In this document: positions 46,222 through 55,812 of the stretch, in pieces
Layout: the number at the start of each line of letters is the position of its first letter
Numbering within the stretch: the stretch's first letter is position 1
Source: an uncultured Candidatus Binatia bacterium
GTDB taxonomy: Bacteria; Desulfobacterota; Binatia; UBA9968; JAJDTQ01
Length of the DNA stretch: 64,000 nucleotides
Direction of reading: 5' to 3'
Assembly (NCBI GenBank): GCA_958295985.1
Contig: OY282432.1
Location: forward strand, 3,864,517-3,928,516
Translations under genes and position numbers: made by a program
Notes under the pieces: model-generated
What the model was told of the DNA's origin: nothing
Databases searched by the model: none
What the model saw: only the letters and a program-made list of their open reading frames with translations

Positions 46222-47310
46222 TCACGGCCTGATCAGCGCCTTGGTGGGAAACATCTCGGGCACTTCTCCGCCCACCGCGCGAATGCAGTCCTCGGTTTCG
46301 TCGAGCGAGAAGACGTGGCTCACCATCTGCTCCACCGGAAAGCCGGTGGTCTCCATCAGCCGAAGGGTGGCGTCTATGGCGTCGTTGTCGCCGGTGTACG
46401 CTCCCTGGACGCAGATCTCCCCCCACACCAGCCTGTCCATCAGCATGGGCGTGACGGTCTTGTCGCCCGTCAGTCCGCCGACCACCAGCTTCCCTTGCCG
46501 TCTGAGACAGTCCACCGAGGCAACGATGGCGGCCGGGTTGCCGGACACATCCACGGCGACGTCGACCATGGCGCCGTCGGTCTCCTCCCGGATCACGTCC
46601 ACCACGTTCTCCTCTTCCACGTTGATGGTGCGATGCGCGCCGAACTGCCGGGCCACCTCCAGCCGGTTCTTGTCGCGGCCGATCCCGGTAACGAAGACGC
46701 GCGCGGCGCCCGCGTGACTCGCGGCGAAGGTGCAGGCGAGTCCCTGCTGGCCGGGTCCCTGGATCAGCACGTAGTCGCCCATCTTGACGCCGCCGTGCCT
46801 CAGCGCCCACTGGAAGCCGTTTGCCATCACCGCCCCGATGAGGGCCGCGGCCTCCGGTGGAAGGTCATCGCTGATCCGGGTCAGCAACGCGCTGGGGGTG
46901 ATGTACAGGTACTCGGCGAAGCCGCCGAACAAGTGCGGCGGGTCCGCCGAGGACATCCGCGAGCCGTAGGCGGAACGCTGCTTGCAGAACCGGTCCCCGC
47001 CGCGCCGGCAGTCCGCGCAACGGCCGCACCCCAGCGATCCCTTGATGATGACGCGGTCGCCTTCCTCGACGCCGTGTATCTCGGCCGCCCTGGCGCCGAG
47101 CTTCTCCACCCGGCCGAGGATCTCGTGGCCGAGGATGATGGGCATCGGCAGATTCAGCTTCCCGGTGTAGTACTTGTAGTCCGTGCCGCACACACCGCCC
47201 ATCTCCACCTTCAGGAGCCCGCCGTCCGGCGGAATATCCGGGACCGGGTACTCGCGGACCTCGATCCTGGCCGGCGCCACCAGGGTCGCCGCTCTACAGG
47301 TTTGGCTCAT
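46222..47310 (-). CDS. Zinc-dependent alcohol dehydrogenase, paralogue 1
   Basis: 362 residues of the zinc MDR family. Catalytic zinc region GGVCGTDYKYYTG, HEILGRVEKLG and the structural-zinc Cys cluster CGRCADCRRGGDRFC. NAD loop in IQGPGQQGLACTFA and the typical GADRTINVEEENVVDV-like text (GAHRTINVEEENV). Very similar to the next gene along nearly its whole length (for example KALIRP versus KALIKP at the end), a tandem duplication. Oxidises or reduces an alcohol; substrate unknown. Stop lies 50 bases after the ispE start. Confidence 0.92.
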   Translation of the reverse strand: MSQTCRAATLVAPARIEVREYPVPDIPPDGGLLKVEMGGVCGTDYKYYTGKLNLPMPIILGHEILGRVEKLGARAAEIHGVEEGDRVIIKGSLGCGRCADCRRGGDRFCKQRSAYGSRMSSADPPHLFGGFAEYLYITPSALLTRISDDLPPEAAALIGAVMANGFQWALRHGGVKMGDYVLIQGPGQQGLACTFAASHAGAARVFVTGIGRDKNRLEVARQFGAHRTINVEEENVVDVIREETDGAMVDVAVDVSGNPAAIVASVDCLRRQGKLVVGGLTGDKTVTPMLMDRLVWGEICVQGAYTGDNDAIDATLRLMETTGFPVEQMVSHVFSLDETEDCIRAVGGEVPEMFPTKALIRP

Positions 47311-47319
47311 GGCGGGCTC

Positions 47320-48408
47320 CTACGGCTTGATCAACGCCTTGGTCGGGAACATCTCCGGGACCTCGCCGCCCACGGCCTGGATGCACTTCTCGGTCTCATC
47401 CAGCGAGAACACGTGGCTGACCATCTCCTCCACCGGGAACCGGGTGGCTTCGATGAGCCGCATGGTGGCTTCCACCGCATCGTTGTCGCCGGTGAAGCAG
47501 CCCTGGAGCTTGATCTCGCCCCACACCAGCTTGTCCATGTGGACCTCGGTGACCGTCTTGTCGCCGGTGAGCCCGGCCAGCACCATGGTGCCCTGCCGCC
47601 GCAGGCAATCGATGGAGGCCAGGATCGCCCTGGGGTTGCCCGACACGTCCACCACCACGTCGACCATGGCGCCGTCGGTTTCCTCCCGGACGACGTCCAC
47701 GACGTTCTCTTCCTCGACGTTGATGATCCGGTCGGCGCCCCACTTTTTGGCCAACTCCATCCGGGGGGCGTCCCGGCCGATGCCGGACACGAAAATCTTC
47801 GCCGCACCCGCGTGCTTCGAGGCGAAGGTACACGCCAGCCCCTGCTGCCCGGGACCCTGGATGAGCACGTAGTCGCCCATCTTGACGCCGCCGCGACGAA
47901 GCGCCCACTGAAAGCCGTTGGCCATGACGGAGCCGATAAGGGCCGCGGCCTCCGCGGGAAGGTCGTCGCTGATCTTGGTCATCAGCACGTCGGGCGCCAG
48001 GTAGAGATAGTCCGCGAAGCCGCCGAACAGGTGCGGCGGGTTGGCGCTGGTGGTGCGGCCGCCGTAGTTCGTCCGGTTCCTGCAGAACCGCTGCGCGTTG
48101 CGCCGGCAGTCGGCGCAACGGCCGCAGCCGATGGCGCCCTTGAGGATGACTCGGTCGCCTTCCTTGACCCCGTGGATCTTTTCGGCCTTGGCGCCGAGCT
48201 TGTCCACCCGGCCGAGGATCTCGTGTCCCAGGATGATGGGCAACGGCAGGTTGATCCGTCCGTGATAGTACTTCACGTCGGAGCCGCAGACGCCACCCAT
48301 CTCGACCTTCAGCAACCCACCGTCATCGGGAACGTCGGGTATGGGATATTCCCGGATTTCAAGCTTGTTCGGAGCAAGCAACGTTGCCGCCCTGCTGGTC
48401 TCTGCCAT
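47320..48408 (-). CDS. Zinc-dependent alcohol dehydrogenase, paralogue 2
   Basis: 362 residues, same length and layout as the downstream paralogue: GGVCGSDVKYYHG, HEILGRVDKLGAKAEK, CGRCADCRRNAQRFC, IQGPGQQGLACTFAS and VEEENVVDVVREET. Start ATG 48408 is preceded by AAGGAGG. The two copies differ mainly around residues 85-110 (structural-zinc loop and lid), suggesting altered substrate size. It follows the UbiD-type gene on the minus strand, so the order is decarboxylase then dehydrogenases. Confidence 0.92.
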   Translation of the reverse strand: MAETSRAATLLAPNKLEIREYPIPDVPDDGGLLKVEMGGVCGSDVKYYHGRINLPLPIILGHEILGRVDKLGAKAEKIHGVKEGDRVILKGAIGCGRCADCRRNAQRFCRNRTNYGGRTTSANPPHLFGGFADYLYLAPDVLMTKISDDLPAEAAALIGSVMANGFQWALRRGGVKMGDYVLIQGPGQQGLACTFASKHAGAAKIFVSGIGRDAPRMELAKKWGADRIINVEEENVVDVVREETDGAMVDVVVDVSGNPRAILASIDCLRRQGTMVLAGLTGDKTVTEVHMDKLVWGEIKLQGCFTGDNDAVEATMRLIEATRFPVEEMVSHVFSLDETEKCIQAVGGEVPEMFPTKALIKP

Positions 48409-48456
48409 CGTGTACCTCCTTGATGGGTCTTGTGACCGTTCCGGGCTCTTCCCGGT

Positions 48457-49812
48457 TCAGCCGATGTAATCCTCTAACCGGACCCGTTCGCGCACGGCCT
48501 CGGGCACGGCGAGCCGCTTGGGGAAATCCTTCCGTTTCTTGGTGGCGTCGATGACCATCTTGGCCGTCGTGCCCCCTTCACCGCTGGACGGGTCGGTCTC
48601 GGACCCCTGGCAACGGGGAATGACCAGCGTGTCGGTATCCGCCTGCACACGATTGGCCACCGCCCACATCACGTCGCGCTCGTTGTAGACGTCCACGTCC
48701 CCGTCCACCACGATCACGAGCTTGAGATAGAGGTCGGTGGCCATGGCCGCCATCACCGCGTTCCGGACCTCGCCGTCGGAGCGCTTGTCCAGGGAGATGT
48801 AGCAGTGAAACCGCGAGCACCCCGAGGGCGGCATGTGCACGGCCCGGGCGCCGGCGGCCACCGCCTTCACGGCCCTGAAGATCGCCGCCTCGCGGGGGAT
48901 GGAGCCCATGAGCCGCTGCTCCGAGTGACCGGTGAAGATATCCTGGTAAAGCGGCTCTTGCCGAAGCGTGACGCCGGTGATCTCCGCCACGTGATTCCTG
49001 CGCACCCCCACCGCGTGGCCGGTGAACTCGCCGAAGGGGCCCTCCTCCTCGCGAACGTTCGGCAGGATCCGCCCCTCCAGAATCATCTCCGCGTGGGCCG
49101 GGACCTCGATGGGCACGGACTCGCACCGCACCAGCGGCACCGGCTGCTCCATCATGCCGCCGATGACGTCGTACTCGTCCACGTCGAAGGCCGCCAACGA
49201 CAGGGCGCCGATGGCGAAGGCGGGATGGACCCCCACGATGAAGGCGATGTCCAGGGGCTCGCCCCGTTCCTCGGCGTTGCGCTGGCAACGTCTGAGGTGC
49301 ATCCCGGGGGCGAGATGCATGCGCAGCCGGTTCCGCTCCACCATCATGGCCCGGTTGAAGCTGAGGTTGCGCACCCCGCTCACGGGGTCCCTCGCGACGA
49401 CGATGCCCGCGGTCACGTAAGGCGCCGTGCTGACATCGAAGTGGGTCAACAGCGGGATCTCGCCCAGGTCGACGTCCGCCCCGGTGCACACCACTTCCTT
49501 GACGGGACCGTCCTCGACGAGCTCCGGCGCCATGGGCCGGCTTTCCCGCCTGCGGTACTCCTCCACGAGGTCGTTGGCGTCCACGTCCAGCGCCATGGCC
49601 AAACGGCTGCGGGTGGCGTGCAGGTTCGTGATCACGGGCATCGAAAAGCCCTGTACTTCGTGCACGAACAGCGTGGGAAACCGGCCGGACGACTCCAGCT
49701 CCATCAGCAGGCTGGTCACGTCGTGCTCGGGCCGCACCGGCTTGCGGATGTGCAGTAGCTCCTCGGGGCCTTCGTTCTCAAGACGGTCCATGAATGACCG
49801 CAGGTCTTTCAT
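48457..49812 (-). CDS. UbiD-family prenylated-FMN decarboxylase
   Basis: 451 residues. N-terminal (RSFMDRLENEGPEELL), GEIPLLTHFDVSTAPYVTAG, prFMN/Mn binding NLSFNRAMMVERNRLRMHL and the catalytic EEEGPFGEFTGHAVG with the two acidic residues of the E-R-E network. The C-terminal VQADTDTLVIPRCQGSETDP is also typical. Such enzymes (de)carboxylate aromatic or unsaturated acids and need UbiX for cofactor; no ubiX is in the window. It stands among dehydrogenases and other decarboxylases, so a catabolic substrate is likely rather than ubiquinone precursors. Confidence 0.92.
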   Translation of the reverse strand: MKDLRSFMDRLENEGPEELLHIRKPVRPEHDVTSLLMELESSGRFPTLFVHEVQGFSMPVITNLHATRSRLAMALDVDANDLVEEYRRRESRPMAPELVEDGPVKEVVCTGADVDLGEIPLLTHFDVSTAPYVTAGIVVARDPVSGVRNLSFNRAMMVERNRLRMHLAPGMHLRRCQRNAEERGEPLDIAFIVGVHPAFAIGALSLAAFDVDEYDVIGGMMEQPVPLVRCESVPIEVPAHAEMILEGRILPNVREEEGPFGEFTGHAVGVRRNHVAEITGVTLRQEPLYQDIFTGHSEQRLMGSIPREAAIFRAVKAVAAGARAVHMPPSGCSRFHCYISLDKRSDGEVRNAVMAAMATDLYLKLVIVVDGDVDVYNERDVMWAVANRVQADTDTLVIPRCQGSETDPSSGEGGTTAKMVIDATKKRKDFPKRLAVPEAVRERVRLEDYIG

Positions 49813-49848
49813 ACGATCTCTCCGTTGCCGCGGCCGCGGTGTTCCCGA

Positions 49849-50847
49849 TCAGCCCGTGCCGAACAACCGCTCCGCGTTGCCGCCGAGGATCTTGTCCCTG
49901 TCCGTCCGGGTCAAGCGGATCTTCTCGACGATCTCGATGGGGTTGGGATCGCCGATGCCGAAGGGGCAGTCGCTCCCGAGCAGCACGTGGTCGGCGCCCA
50001 CCTCCGCCACCAGGAACTCCAGCACGTCCGGCTCGAACACGATGGTGTCGTAGTAGAACCAGCGCAGCACGTCCCGGCCCATGAGCGAGGTGGTCTTTTG
50101 AATCGCCGGCTGGATCTCCCGGCCCCGAGTCATACGGCCGAACTGGTACGGCAGGAACCCGCCGCCGTGGCACAGGATGATCTTGAGATCCGGGAAGCGG
50201 TCCAGCACGCCGCCGAAGTAGAGGCACGCCACTCCCACGGTGGTGTCGGCCAGGAGGCCCACGATATGGGTCAGGAAGTAGGTGCCCAACCGTTCGATGC
50301 CCAGGGGGTTCAACGGGTGGATGATCAGCGGCGCCTGCAGGCGCTCCGCGGTCTTCCAGAAGGGATCCAGCGACGGATCGTCGAGGTTGGCGCCGTCGAT
50401 GTTGGAGCCGATCATGGCGCCGTTGAGCCCGCACTCCTCCACCGCGAACTCGAGCTCCTCGGCCGCGGCGGCGCCGTCCTGCAGCGGCACGGTGGCGGTG
50501 CCCCGGAACTGGCCGTCGCTGTCGCCGGCGGCCAGCGCCTCGCGCATGGCCCGGTTCAGCATGCGGCTCCAGTTGACCGCCTGTTCGACCGGGAGCATGT
50601 ACCCCACGATGTCCATCCATGCGGACAGGATCTGCCGGTCCACGCGGCTCTCCCGCACGGTATCCCGCCGCTTCGGCAGGTCCGTGGCGGGCGCCAGTAT
50701 GGGCCGGGCCAACGGCCTCCCGCCAAGACGCAGGCGCGGCCCCTCGGGCGTCTCCTCTCCGACTTCCACCCCGAACGACGGGCCATCCTTGCGGAGCCGT
50801 TCCAGCACGGCCGGCGGTACGTAGTGCGCGTGACAATCGATTTTCAT
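49849..50847 (-). CDS. Amidohydrolase family protein (ACMSD/decarboxylase type)
   Basis: 332 residues beginning MKIDCHAHYVPPAVLE; the HxH metal motif is in CHAHYVP. Further metal ligands are in HPLNPLGI, ILCHGGGFLPYQFGRM and LLGSDCPFG (final Asp). This is the amidohydrolase-2 branch that includes 2-amino-3-carboxymuconate semialdehyde decarboxylase and gamma-resorcylate decarboxylase. It is transcribed 36 bases upstream of the UbiD gene. The reaction, decarboxylation or hydrolysis of an aromatic ring fission product, is inferred. Confidence 0.9.
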   Translation of the reverse strand: MKIDCHAHYVPPAVLERLRKDGPSFGVEVGEETPEGPRLRLGGRPLARPILAPATDLPKRRDTVRESRVDRQILSAWMDIVGYMLPVEQAVNWSRMLNRAMREALAAGDSDGQFRGTATVPLQDGAAAAEELEFAVEECGLNGAMIGSNIDGANLDDPSLDPFWKTAERLQAPLIIHPLNPLGIERLGTYFLTHIVGLLADTTVGVACLYFGGVLDRFPDLKIILCHGGGFLPYQFGRMTRGREIQPAIQKTTSLMGRDVLRWFYYDTIVFEPDVLEFLVAEVGADHVLLGSDCPFGIGDPNPIEIVEKIRLTRTDRDKILGGNAERLFGTG

Positions 50848-50898
50848 GATGCAGCCTCGATGATGCCCGACAAGGTTACGGTCCGTCCTCCACTGCGC

Positions 50899-51510
50899 TC
50901 AGTGCTTCAGAAAGCTGACCGGCATGGGCATGCTGAGGATGTTCATGCCCTCGGTCTGCTCCACGTGGCGAATGAAGCGGTACTTGTTCTCCACCTCGTC
51001 CATGGGATACGGCGGCACCTCGGCGCGGGCGGTCTCCACCTTGAGCCCGATGAACGCCGCATCGCGGCCTTCCAGGGCTTTGGAAAAGAGCGCCCGCAGG
51101 TCATCGGGGCTCGCCGCCCACGACGCCTTGCGGATACCCGCCCCACGGGCCATGGCCACAAGGTCCGTGGCGCCCCCGGTGGCGGTATCGATCTCCCCGG
51201 AAGCCTCGTAGACCTCGTTGTCGAGTACCACGTGGGTCAGGTTGGGCGGGTTCTTCCGTGCGATGGTGGGCAGGCTGCAGAGGTTCATCAACAGCGAGCC
51301 GTCGCCGTCGATGGCGACGACCTGCCGGTGCGGCAACCCCAGGGCCATGCCCAGCGCTATGGAGGACACCAGGCCCATGGTGCGGACGCGGAAATTGCCG
51401 TCGCCCGGCCGGCACGCGTACCATTCGACGGTATTGCCGCCGGCGCCGGTCACCACCAGGGCATCCCCGGCCAACTCCGCCATGACCTTGAAACATTCGA
51501 TACGGTTCAT
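50899..51510 (-). CDS. ThDP-binding decarboxylase beta subunit (sulfopyruvate/phosphonopyruvate decarboxylase-like)
   Basis: 203 residues from ATG 51510. It is the PP half of a split ThDP enzyme: VVTGAGGNTVEWYACRPGD, the ThDP motif IDGDGSLLMNLCSLPTIARK and VVLDNEVYEASG. Works with the alpha subunit encoded 36 bases upstream. Together they equal one decarboxylase chain of the ComDE/phosphonopyruvate decarboxylase type. Substrate is probably a 2-oxo acid, unknown which. Confidence 0.88.
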   Translation of the reverse strand: MNRIECFKVMAELAGDALVVTGAGGNTVEWYACRPGDGNFRVRTMGLVSSIALGMALGLPHRQVVAIDGDGSLLMNLCSLPTIARKNPPNLTHVVLDNEVYEASGEIDTATGGATDLVAMARGAGIRKASWAASPDDLRALFSKALEGRDAAFIGLKVETARAEVPPYPMDEVENKYRFIRHVEQTEGMNILSMPMPVSFLKH

Positions 51511-51546
51511 CAACCGTCCCCTGGCGCGCGCGTCCGCCGCAGCCCG

Positions 51547-52062
51547 TCATTCTCCCGGACGGCGCCGGCCCAGCACGTCCTTGGTCAGCAGCACGGCCAC
51601 CGGTCGCTTGTAGTCCTGGGTGAGTATCTGCGTTCGTTTGATCAACGTCCCGGCTTCGTCCGGATCCCGCAGAATGAAGTGGCGGATGCCGAGAGCGCTC
51701 AGCACCGGTTGCGTCATGGCCCCGTTGGTGCTGAACGAACGGTCACCCACGTCCCCGGCGTAGTAGATCAACAGCAGCAGCGGCAGGTTGTATTGCAGAA
51801 GGGTGGAAACGATGCCGTTGACGCTGTTGAACAGCCCCCCGTTCTGCATGATCAGCGCGCACTTCTTGCCCACCAGATAACCGCCGGTGCAGATGCCGAT
51901 GCCTTCCTCTTCACGGCAAAGGGGCACGTGAACGATATCCGGGTCCGCCGCCACCCGCTCCAGCAACGGGTGCAGATTGATGTCGGGCAGGGTCGCGACA
52001 AGGTCGACCCCCGCCTCCTTGAGTCCTGCGAGTATCAATGCGGGTCCAGGGTGGTCCGCCAC
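51547..52062 (-). CDS. ThDP-binding decarboxylase alpha subunit (sulfopyruvate decarboxylase-like)
   Basis: 171 residues from GTG 52062 with GAGGAG upstream. Pyr-binding half: LKEAGVDLVATLPDINLHPL, the activating Glu in PLCREEEGIGIC, ALIMQNGGLFNSVN and NLPLLLLIYYAGDVGD. First gene of the decarboxylase cluster on this strand, followed by the beta subunit. Coenzyme M-type sulfopyruvate decarboxylation is the family precedent, but no other coenzyme M genes are here. Confidence 0.88.
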   Translation of the reverse strand: MADHPGPALILAGLKEAGVDLVATLPDINLHPLLERVAADPDIVHVPLCREEEGIGICTGGYLVGKKCALIMQNGGLFNSVNGIVSTLLQYNLPLLLLIYYAGDVGDRSFSTNGAMTQPVLSALGIRHFILRDPDEAGTLIKRTQILTQDYKRPVAVLLTKDVLGRRRPGE

Positions 52063-52338
52063 GCGATGCTCCTCGTTCTGCTTCGAGGCTCGTTCTGCTC
52101 CGAAGCTCGTTCGACTTCGAGCCTGAATATCACTTTTTGCACCAGTCGCGTCAACCGTCCGGGTGTGCGCTCCCGGGAGCCGGTCCGAGTTGCGGGAACA
52201 CCGGGTATTGGCTACGTTTTATTCAGGGGACGCATTTCCGCGCCGCCCCTTCCGGCTTTCATGACCGCGACCCTGGCGCCGGACCCGATCACCGGTTGAC
52301 CGAGGTTATCGCGAAATCCTGAAGACCAAGGAGCCGCC

Positions 52339-53247
52339 ATGTCACAGAGCCGTCTCGTCCCGGAGGGGCGTGAGGTGTATCTCGACCACGTGGGACTTTT
52401 CGTCCCGGACTTCGACGCGTCGCCCCGGAGACTCGAGGAGCTGGGCTTCTCCCTGACGCCGTTCGTGGCACACATGGCCAGCACCGAGCCCGGCGTTGCG
52501 GCCACCCCCAGCGGCACCGGCAATCAGTGCGCCATCTTCGGCCGGGGCTACCTCGAGATGCTCGGGCCCACGGTGGACACGCCGCTGTCTCGACAGCTCC
52601 GGGCGCAGCTCGACCGCTACCCGGGTTGGCACCTGATCGCGTTCGCGGCCGACCGGCCCGAGGAGAACCACGAACGCATCGGACAAGACGGCTTCAAGCT
52701 CCTGCCGCTGGTGCGGCTGGCCCGCCCGGTGCCCACCGACACCGGCGAGGAGACCTGCCGTTTCTCGGTCATCCGGGTGTCCCCGGAGGTCATGCCCGAG
52801 GGGCGCATCCAGATCGTCACCCACCACACGCCGGAGCTGGTGTGGCAGCCCCGGTACCAGCACCAGCCCAACGCCGCTGCCGCCCTCACCGGCGTGCTGG
52901 TGTGCGTGGACGACCCCAGGGAAGCGGCCGAGCGCTTCAGCCGGTTCGTCGGGGTGGAGCCGTTGGAACGGACGGACGCCTGGGAGATGGGGCTTCACCA
53001 AGGCCGCGTCGTCTTCATCCAGGCCCGACGCTTTCGCGAGCTTTACCCGGACCGGGAGCTGCCCTGCACACCCTACATTGCCGAGGTGTCCCTTCGCACC
53101 GACGACCTGACCGCCACGCGCCGCTACTTCGACGAAGGCCACGTCCGCTACGACAACGTGGGCGACGACGCTCTGCGAGTGCCGGGCGCCGAGGCCCTGG
53201 GGGCTTCCTTTCTGTTCCATGGATCACCGGAGGGAGGCATCCCTTGA
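52339..53247 (+). CDS. VOC-superfamily protein with two glyoxalase-like domains
   Basis: 302 residues from ATG 52339 (AAGGAG upstream). Start [18 protein letters not shown] is a VOC first strand with a metal His, and a Glyoxalase_3-type domain spans residues 15-190. A second VOC-like half lies near residues 195-300 ([20 protein letters not shown]). Possible roles are ring-cleavage dioxygenase or isomerase. Its stop overlaps the TTG of the glutathione-reductase-like gene, so the pair is coupled. Divergent from the decarboxylase cluster. Confidence 0.82.
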   Translation: MSQSRLVPEGREVYLDHVGLFVPDFDASPRRLEELGFSLTPFVAHMASTEPGVAATPSGTGNQCAIFGRGYLEMLGPTVDTPLSRQLRAQLDRYPGWHLIAFAADRPEENHERIGQDGFKLLPLVRLARPVPTDTGEETCRFSVIRVSPEVMPEGRIQIVTHHTPELVWQPRYQHQPNAAAALTGVLVCVDDPREAAERFSRFVGVEPLERTDAWEMGLHQGRVVFIQARRFRELYPDRELPCTPYIAEVSLRTDDLTATRRYFDEGHVRYDNVGDDALRVPGAEALGASFLFHGSPEGGIP

Positions 53248-54611
53248 GTACGGACACACGCTACGACTACGACCTGTTCACCATCGGCGCGGGCTCCGGG
53301 GGCGTACGCGCCAGCCGCATGTCGGCCGTCCACGGCGCGCGAGTGGCGGTGGCGGAAGAACGGTACCTGGGCGGTACCTGTGTCAACGTCGGCTGCATTC
53401 CCAAGAAGCTGCTGGTCTACGGCTCCCACTTCGCCGACGACTTCGAGGACGCCGCCGGCTTCGGCTGGACCGTGGACGCACGCGCCTTCGACTGGCCGTT
53501 GCTGATCCGCAACAAGGACCGGGAGATCGCGCGCCTCAACTCGATCTACCGCGGCCTGCTCCAGAGCCATGGAGTCGAACTGTTCGAGTCCCGCGCCCGG
53601 GTGCTGGACCCGCATACCGTGGAGGTAGCGGGCCGGAAGGTCACCGCCGCCAACATCCTCGTGGCCACCGGGGGCTGGCCCACGGTGCCGAACGTTCCGG
53701 GCAAGGAGCACGCCATCACGTCCAACGAGGCCTTCCACCTGGCGGAGATGCCCAGGCGTGTCGTCATCGTGGGCGGGGGCTACATCGCGGTGGAGTTCGC
53801 GGGTATCTTCAACGGACTCGGCGCCGAGGTCATCCAGCTCTATCGCGGTCCGCTGTTCATGCGCGGCTTCGATCTCGACGTCCGCAACACGCTGGCAGAC
53901 GAAATGCGCAAGAAGGGCATCGACCTCCGCTTCGATGCGGATATCGCCGCCATCGAGAAGAACGGAGGAGACCTGACGGCCACCCTGAAGGACGGCCGGA
54001 CGCTGGAAACCGATGCCGTGATGTTCGCCACGGGCCGGCTGCCCAACACCCGCGGGCTGGGCATTGAGGAGACCGGCGTCGAGCTGACCCGCAGCGGCGC
54101 GGTGGTGGTCAACGAGCGTTTTCAAACCAACGTCCCGTCCATCTACGCCCTCGGCGACGTCACCGACCGGGTCAAGCTCACCCCCGTGGCCATTGCCGAG
54201 GCCATGATCTTCGCCCGGACCGTGTTCAAGGGGGAGGTCGGGCCGATGGACTACCGCAACGTTCCGTCCGCGGTCTTCAGCCAGCCGCCGGTGGGAACGG
54301 TGGGATACACCGAAGAAGCCGCCCGGGAACGCTGCGGCGAGGTGGACGTCTACCGTTCCGCCTTCAGGCCGCTCAAGCACACCCTGTCCGGACGGGACGA
54401 GAAGACCATGATGAAGCTGATCGTGGAGCGTGCCAGCGACCGGGTCGTGGGCTGCCACATGGTGGGGGCCGACGCCGGCGAGATCATTCAGGGATTGGCC
54501 GTGGCGCTGAGCTGCAACGCCACCAAGGCCGACTTCGACCGGACCATCGGGATACACCCCACCGCGGCGGAGGAGTTCGTCACCATGCGCGAACCCGTGA
54601 GCGGCGGCTAG
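53244..54611 (+). CDS. gor: Glutathione-disulfide reductase
   Basis: 455 residues from TTG 53244, preceded by GGAGGGAGG. FAD domain [16 protein letters not shown], redox-active [13 protein letters not shown](P)-binding [17 protein letters not shown], and the C-terminal [11 protein letters not shown] with the catalytic His-Glu. The Arg pattern after the second Rossmann strand ([11 protein letters not shown]) suggests NADPH. Plant/proteobacterial-type Gor. Overlap with the VOC gene hints at glutathione-dependent detoxification. Confidence 0.93.
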   Translation: MSTDTRYDYDLFTIGAGSGGVRASRMSAVHGARVAVAEERYLGGTCVNVGCIPKKLLVYGSHFADDFEDAAGFGWTVDARAFDWPLLIRNKDREIARLNSIYRGLLQSHGVELFESRARVLDPHTVEVAGRKVTAANILVATGGWPTVPNVPGKEHAITSNEAFHLAEMPRRVVIVGGGYIAVEFAGIFNGLGAEVIQLYRGPLFMRGFDLDVRNTLADEMRKKGIDLRFDADIAAIEKNGGDLTATLKDGRTLETDAVMFATGRLPNTRGLGIEETGVELTRSGAVVVNERFQTNVPSIYALGDVTDRVKLTPVAIAEAMIFARTVFKGEVGPMDYRNVPSAVFSQPPVGTVGYTEEAARERCGEVDVYRSAFRPLKHTLSGRDEKTMMKLIVERASDRVVGCHMVGADAGEIIQGLAVALSCNATKADFDRTIGIHPTAAEEFVTMREPVSGG

Positions 54612-54652
54612 TGTCCGGTCCCGCGACCCGCCCCTGCATCCCATTCACAAAA

Positions 54653-54997
54653 ATGCGCAGATTCGGATTGACTCTGGCGGTTTGCCTTGCGCTGGCGCTA
54701 ACCGGCGCGTGTGGCGACAACGGTAAGGATTCGCAAGCGGTGAAGGGACCGGACCCGGCCCGAGGGAGGCGGCTCTACATCGCGACCTGCATCGTGTGTC
54801 ACAACACAGACCCGAGCAAGCCGGGCTCCCAGGGTCCGGCCATCAAGGGATCTTCATTGGAACTGCTGGAGGCCAAGGTCCTGCACAAACGCTATCCGCC
54901 CGGCTACGAACCCCAACGAACGACCAAGGCCATGCCCACCTACCCCCAACTGAGAAAGAGGATTGCCGATATCGCTGCCTATCTGGCGCAGCCGTAA
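54653..54997 (+). CDS. Monoheme cytochrome c lipoprotein
   Basis: 114 residues from ATG 54653. Signal sequence RRFGLTLAVCLALALTGAC with a possible lipobox Cys, then heme motif CIVCH near residue 44 and likely axial Met in KAMPTYPQ near residue 93. A class I type cytochrome c facing the periplasm. It is convergent with the PuuD-type membrane gene; their stops are 5 bases apart. Confidence 0.88.
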   Translation: MRRFGLTLAVCLALALTGACGDNGKDSQAVKGPDPARGRRLYIATCIVCHNTDPSKPGSQGPAIKGSSLELLEAKVLHKRYPPGYEPQRTTKAMPTYPQLRKRIADIAAYLAQP

Positions 54998-55002
54998 GCG
55001 GG

Positions 55003-55704
55003 CTACGCGATCTCCAGAAGCACCCAAAAGACCGCGGTGAGGATCAAGCCGCTCCAGATCGTGCCCGGAATGGACGTCAGGAGTTTCTTGGTGCCTCCCG
55101 TGGCGTTACCCACCAGTGCGTTCAGCTCGACGACGGCGATGATCGCGAGGCTGACGATCCAGAAAACCGCCAGACCGCCACCGCCGGACTCCCCGTGCGG
55201 ATAGTGGCTCGCCGCGCCCATCAGGAACAGCATGGGTATGGAGAACAGCGTGTTGGTACGGGAGGCGAACCCGGCCCACTGACCCTTGCCGGCCGCGTCC
55301 GGAAGCGGCTCTCCCCCCTCGGCCACCTTGTTGGCGGAGGCGATGACCACCTGCTGATTGGGCCAGATCACCAGCCACACGTTGAGGAACATGATCGTTC
55401 CCATGGTGCCGCCGATGGTGATGGCCATGCCGTAGCCGGACGTGAAGAAGTCCCCGCCGAGCTGCGTGAGTTTGATGAGGTAGATGAGGATTCCGGCCAG
55501 GAAGGTGAACATGGCGCCCCAGCGGAACCACCACAGGGCGCGGGGCACGAGTTTCTGTATGGCGCCGGTGCGGGTCCCTGCTTCGGTTTCGGCGAAGAAC
55601 GGCGTCTGGACGAAGTTGAAGTAGTAGAGCAGACCGATCCAGGTCACGCCGGCCAATAAATGCACCCAACGCAATAGAAATTGAACGAGCTCCATCAAGT
55701 CCAT
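55003..55704 (-). CDS. Urate hydroxylase PuuD N-terminal-type membrane protein
   Basis: 233 residues from ATG 55704 with AGGAGG upstream. Six or so hydrophobic segments: FLLRWVHLLAGVTWIGLLYY, FFFAETEAG-type loop, WWFRWGAMFTFLAGILIYL, MGTIMFLNVWLVIWPNQ, TLFSIPMLFLMGAASHY and LAVFWIVSLAIIAVVEL. The pattern matches the urate-oxidase-N membrane domain that in PuuD is fused to a cytochrome c. Here no cytochrome is fused; one is encoded tail to tail next door. Function of the stand-alone domain is unknown. Confidence 0.8.
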   Translation of the reverse strand: MDLMELVQFLLRWVHLLAGVTWIGLLYYFNFVQTPFFAETEAGTRTGAIQKLVPRALWWFRWGAMFTFLAGILIYLIKLTQLGGDFFTSGYGMAITIGGTMGTIMFLNVWLVIWPNQQVVIASANKVAEGGEPLPDAAGKGQWAGFASRTNTLFSIPMLFLMGAASHYPHGESGGGGLAVFWIVSLAIIAVVELNALVGNATGGTKKLLTSIPGTIWSGLILTAVFWVLLEIA

Positions 55705-55812
55705 CAAGCACCTCCTGTTTGTTTTCCTCGAAAGATCGAACCGTGCGGCATTATAGGCCGTAACGGGTCGCAGGGTCAATGAAAAGCGCCGGGAACGCGC
55801 CGGGAACGCAAT

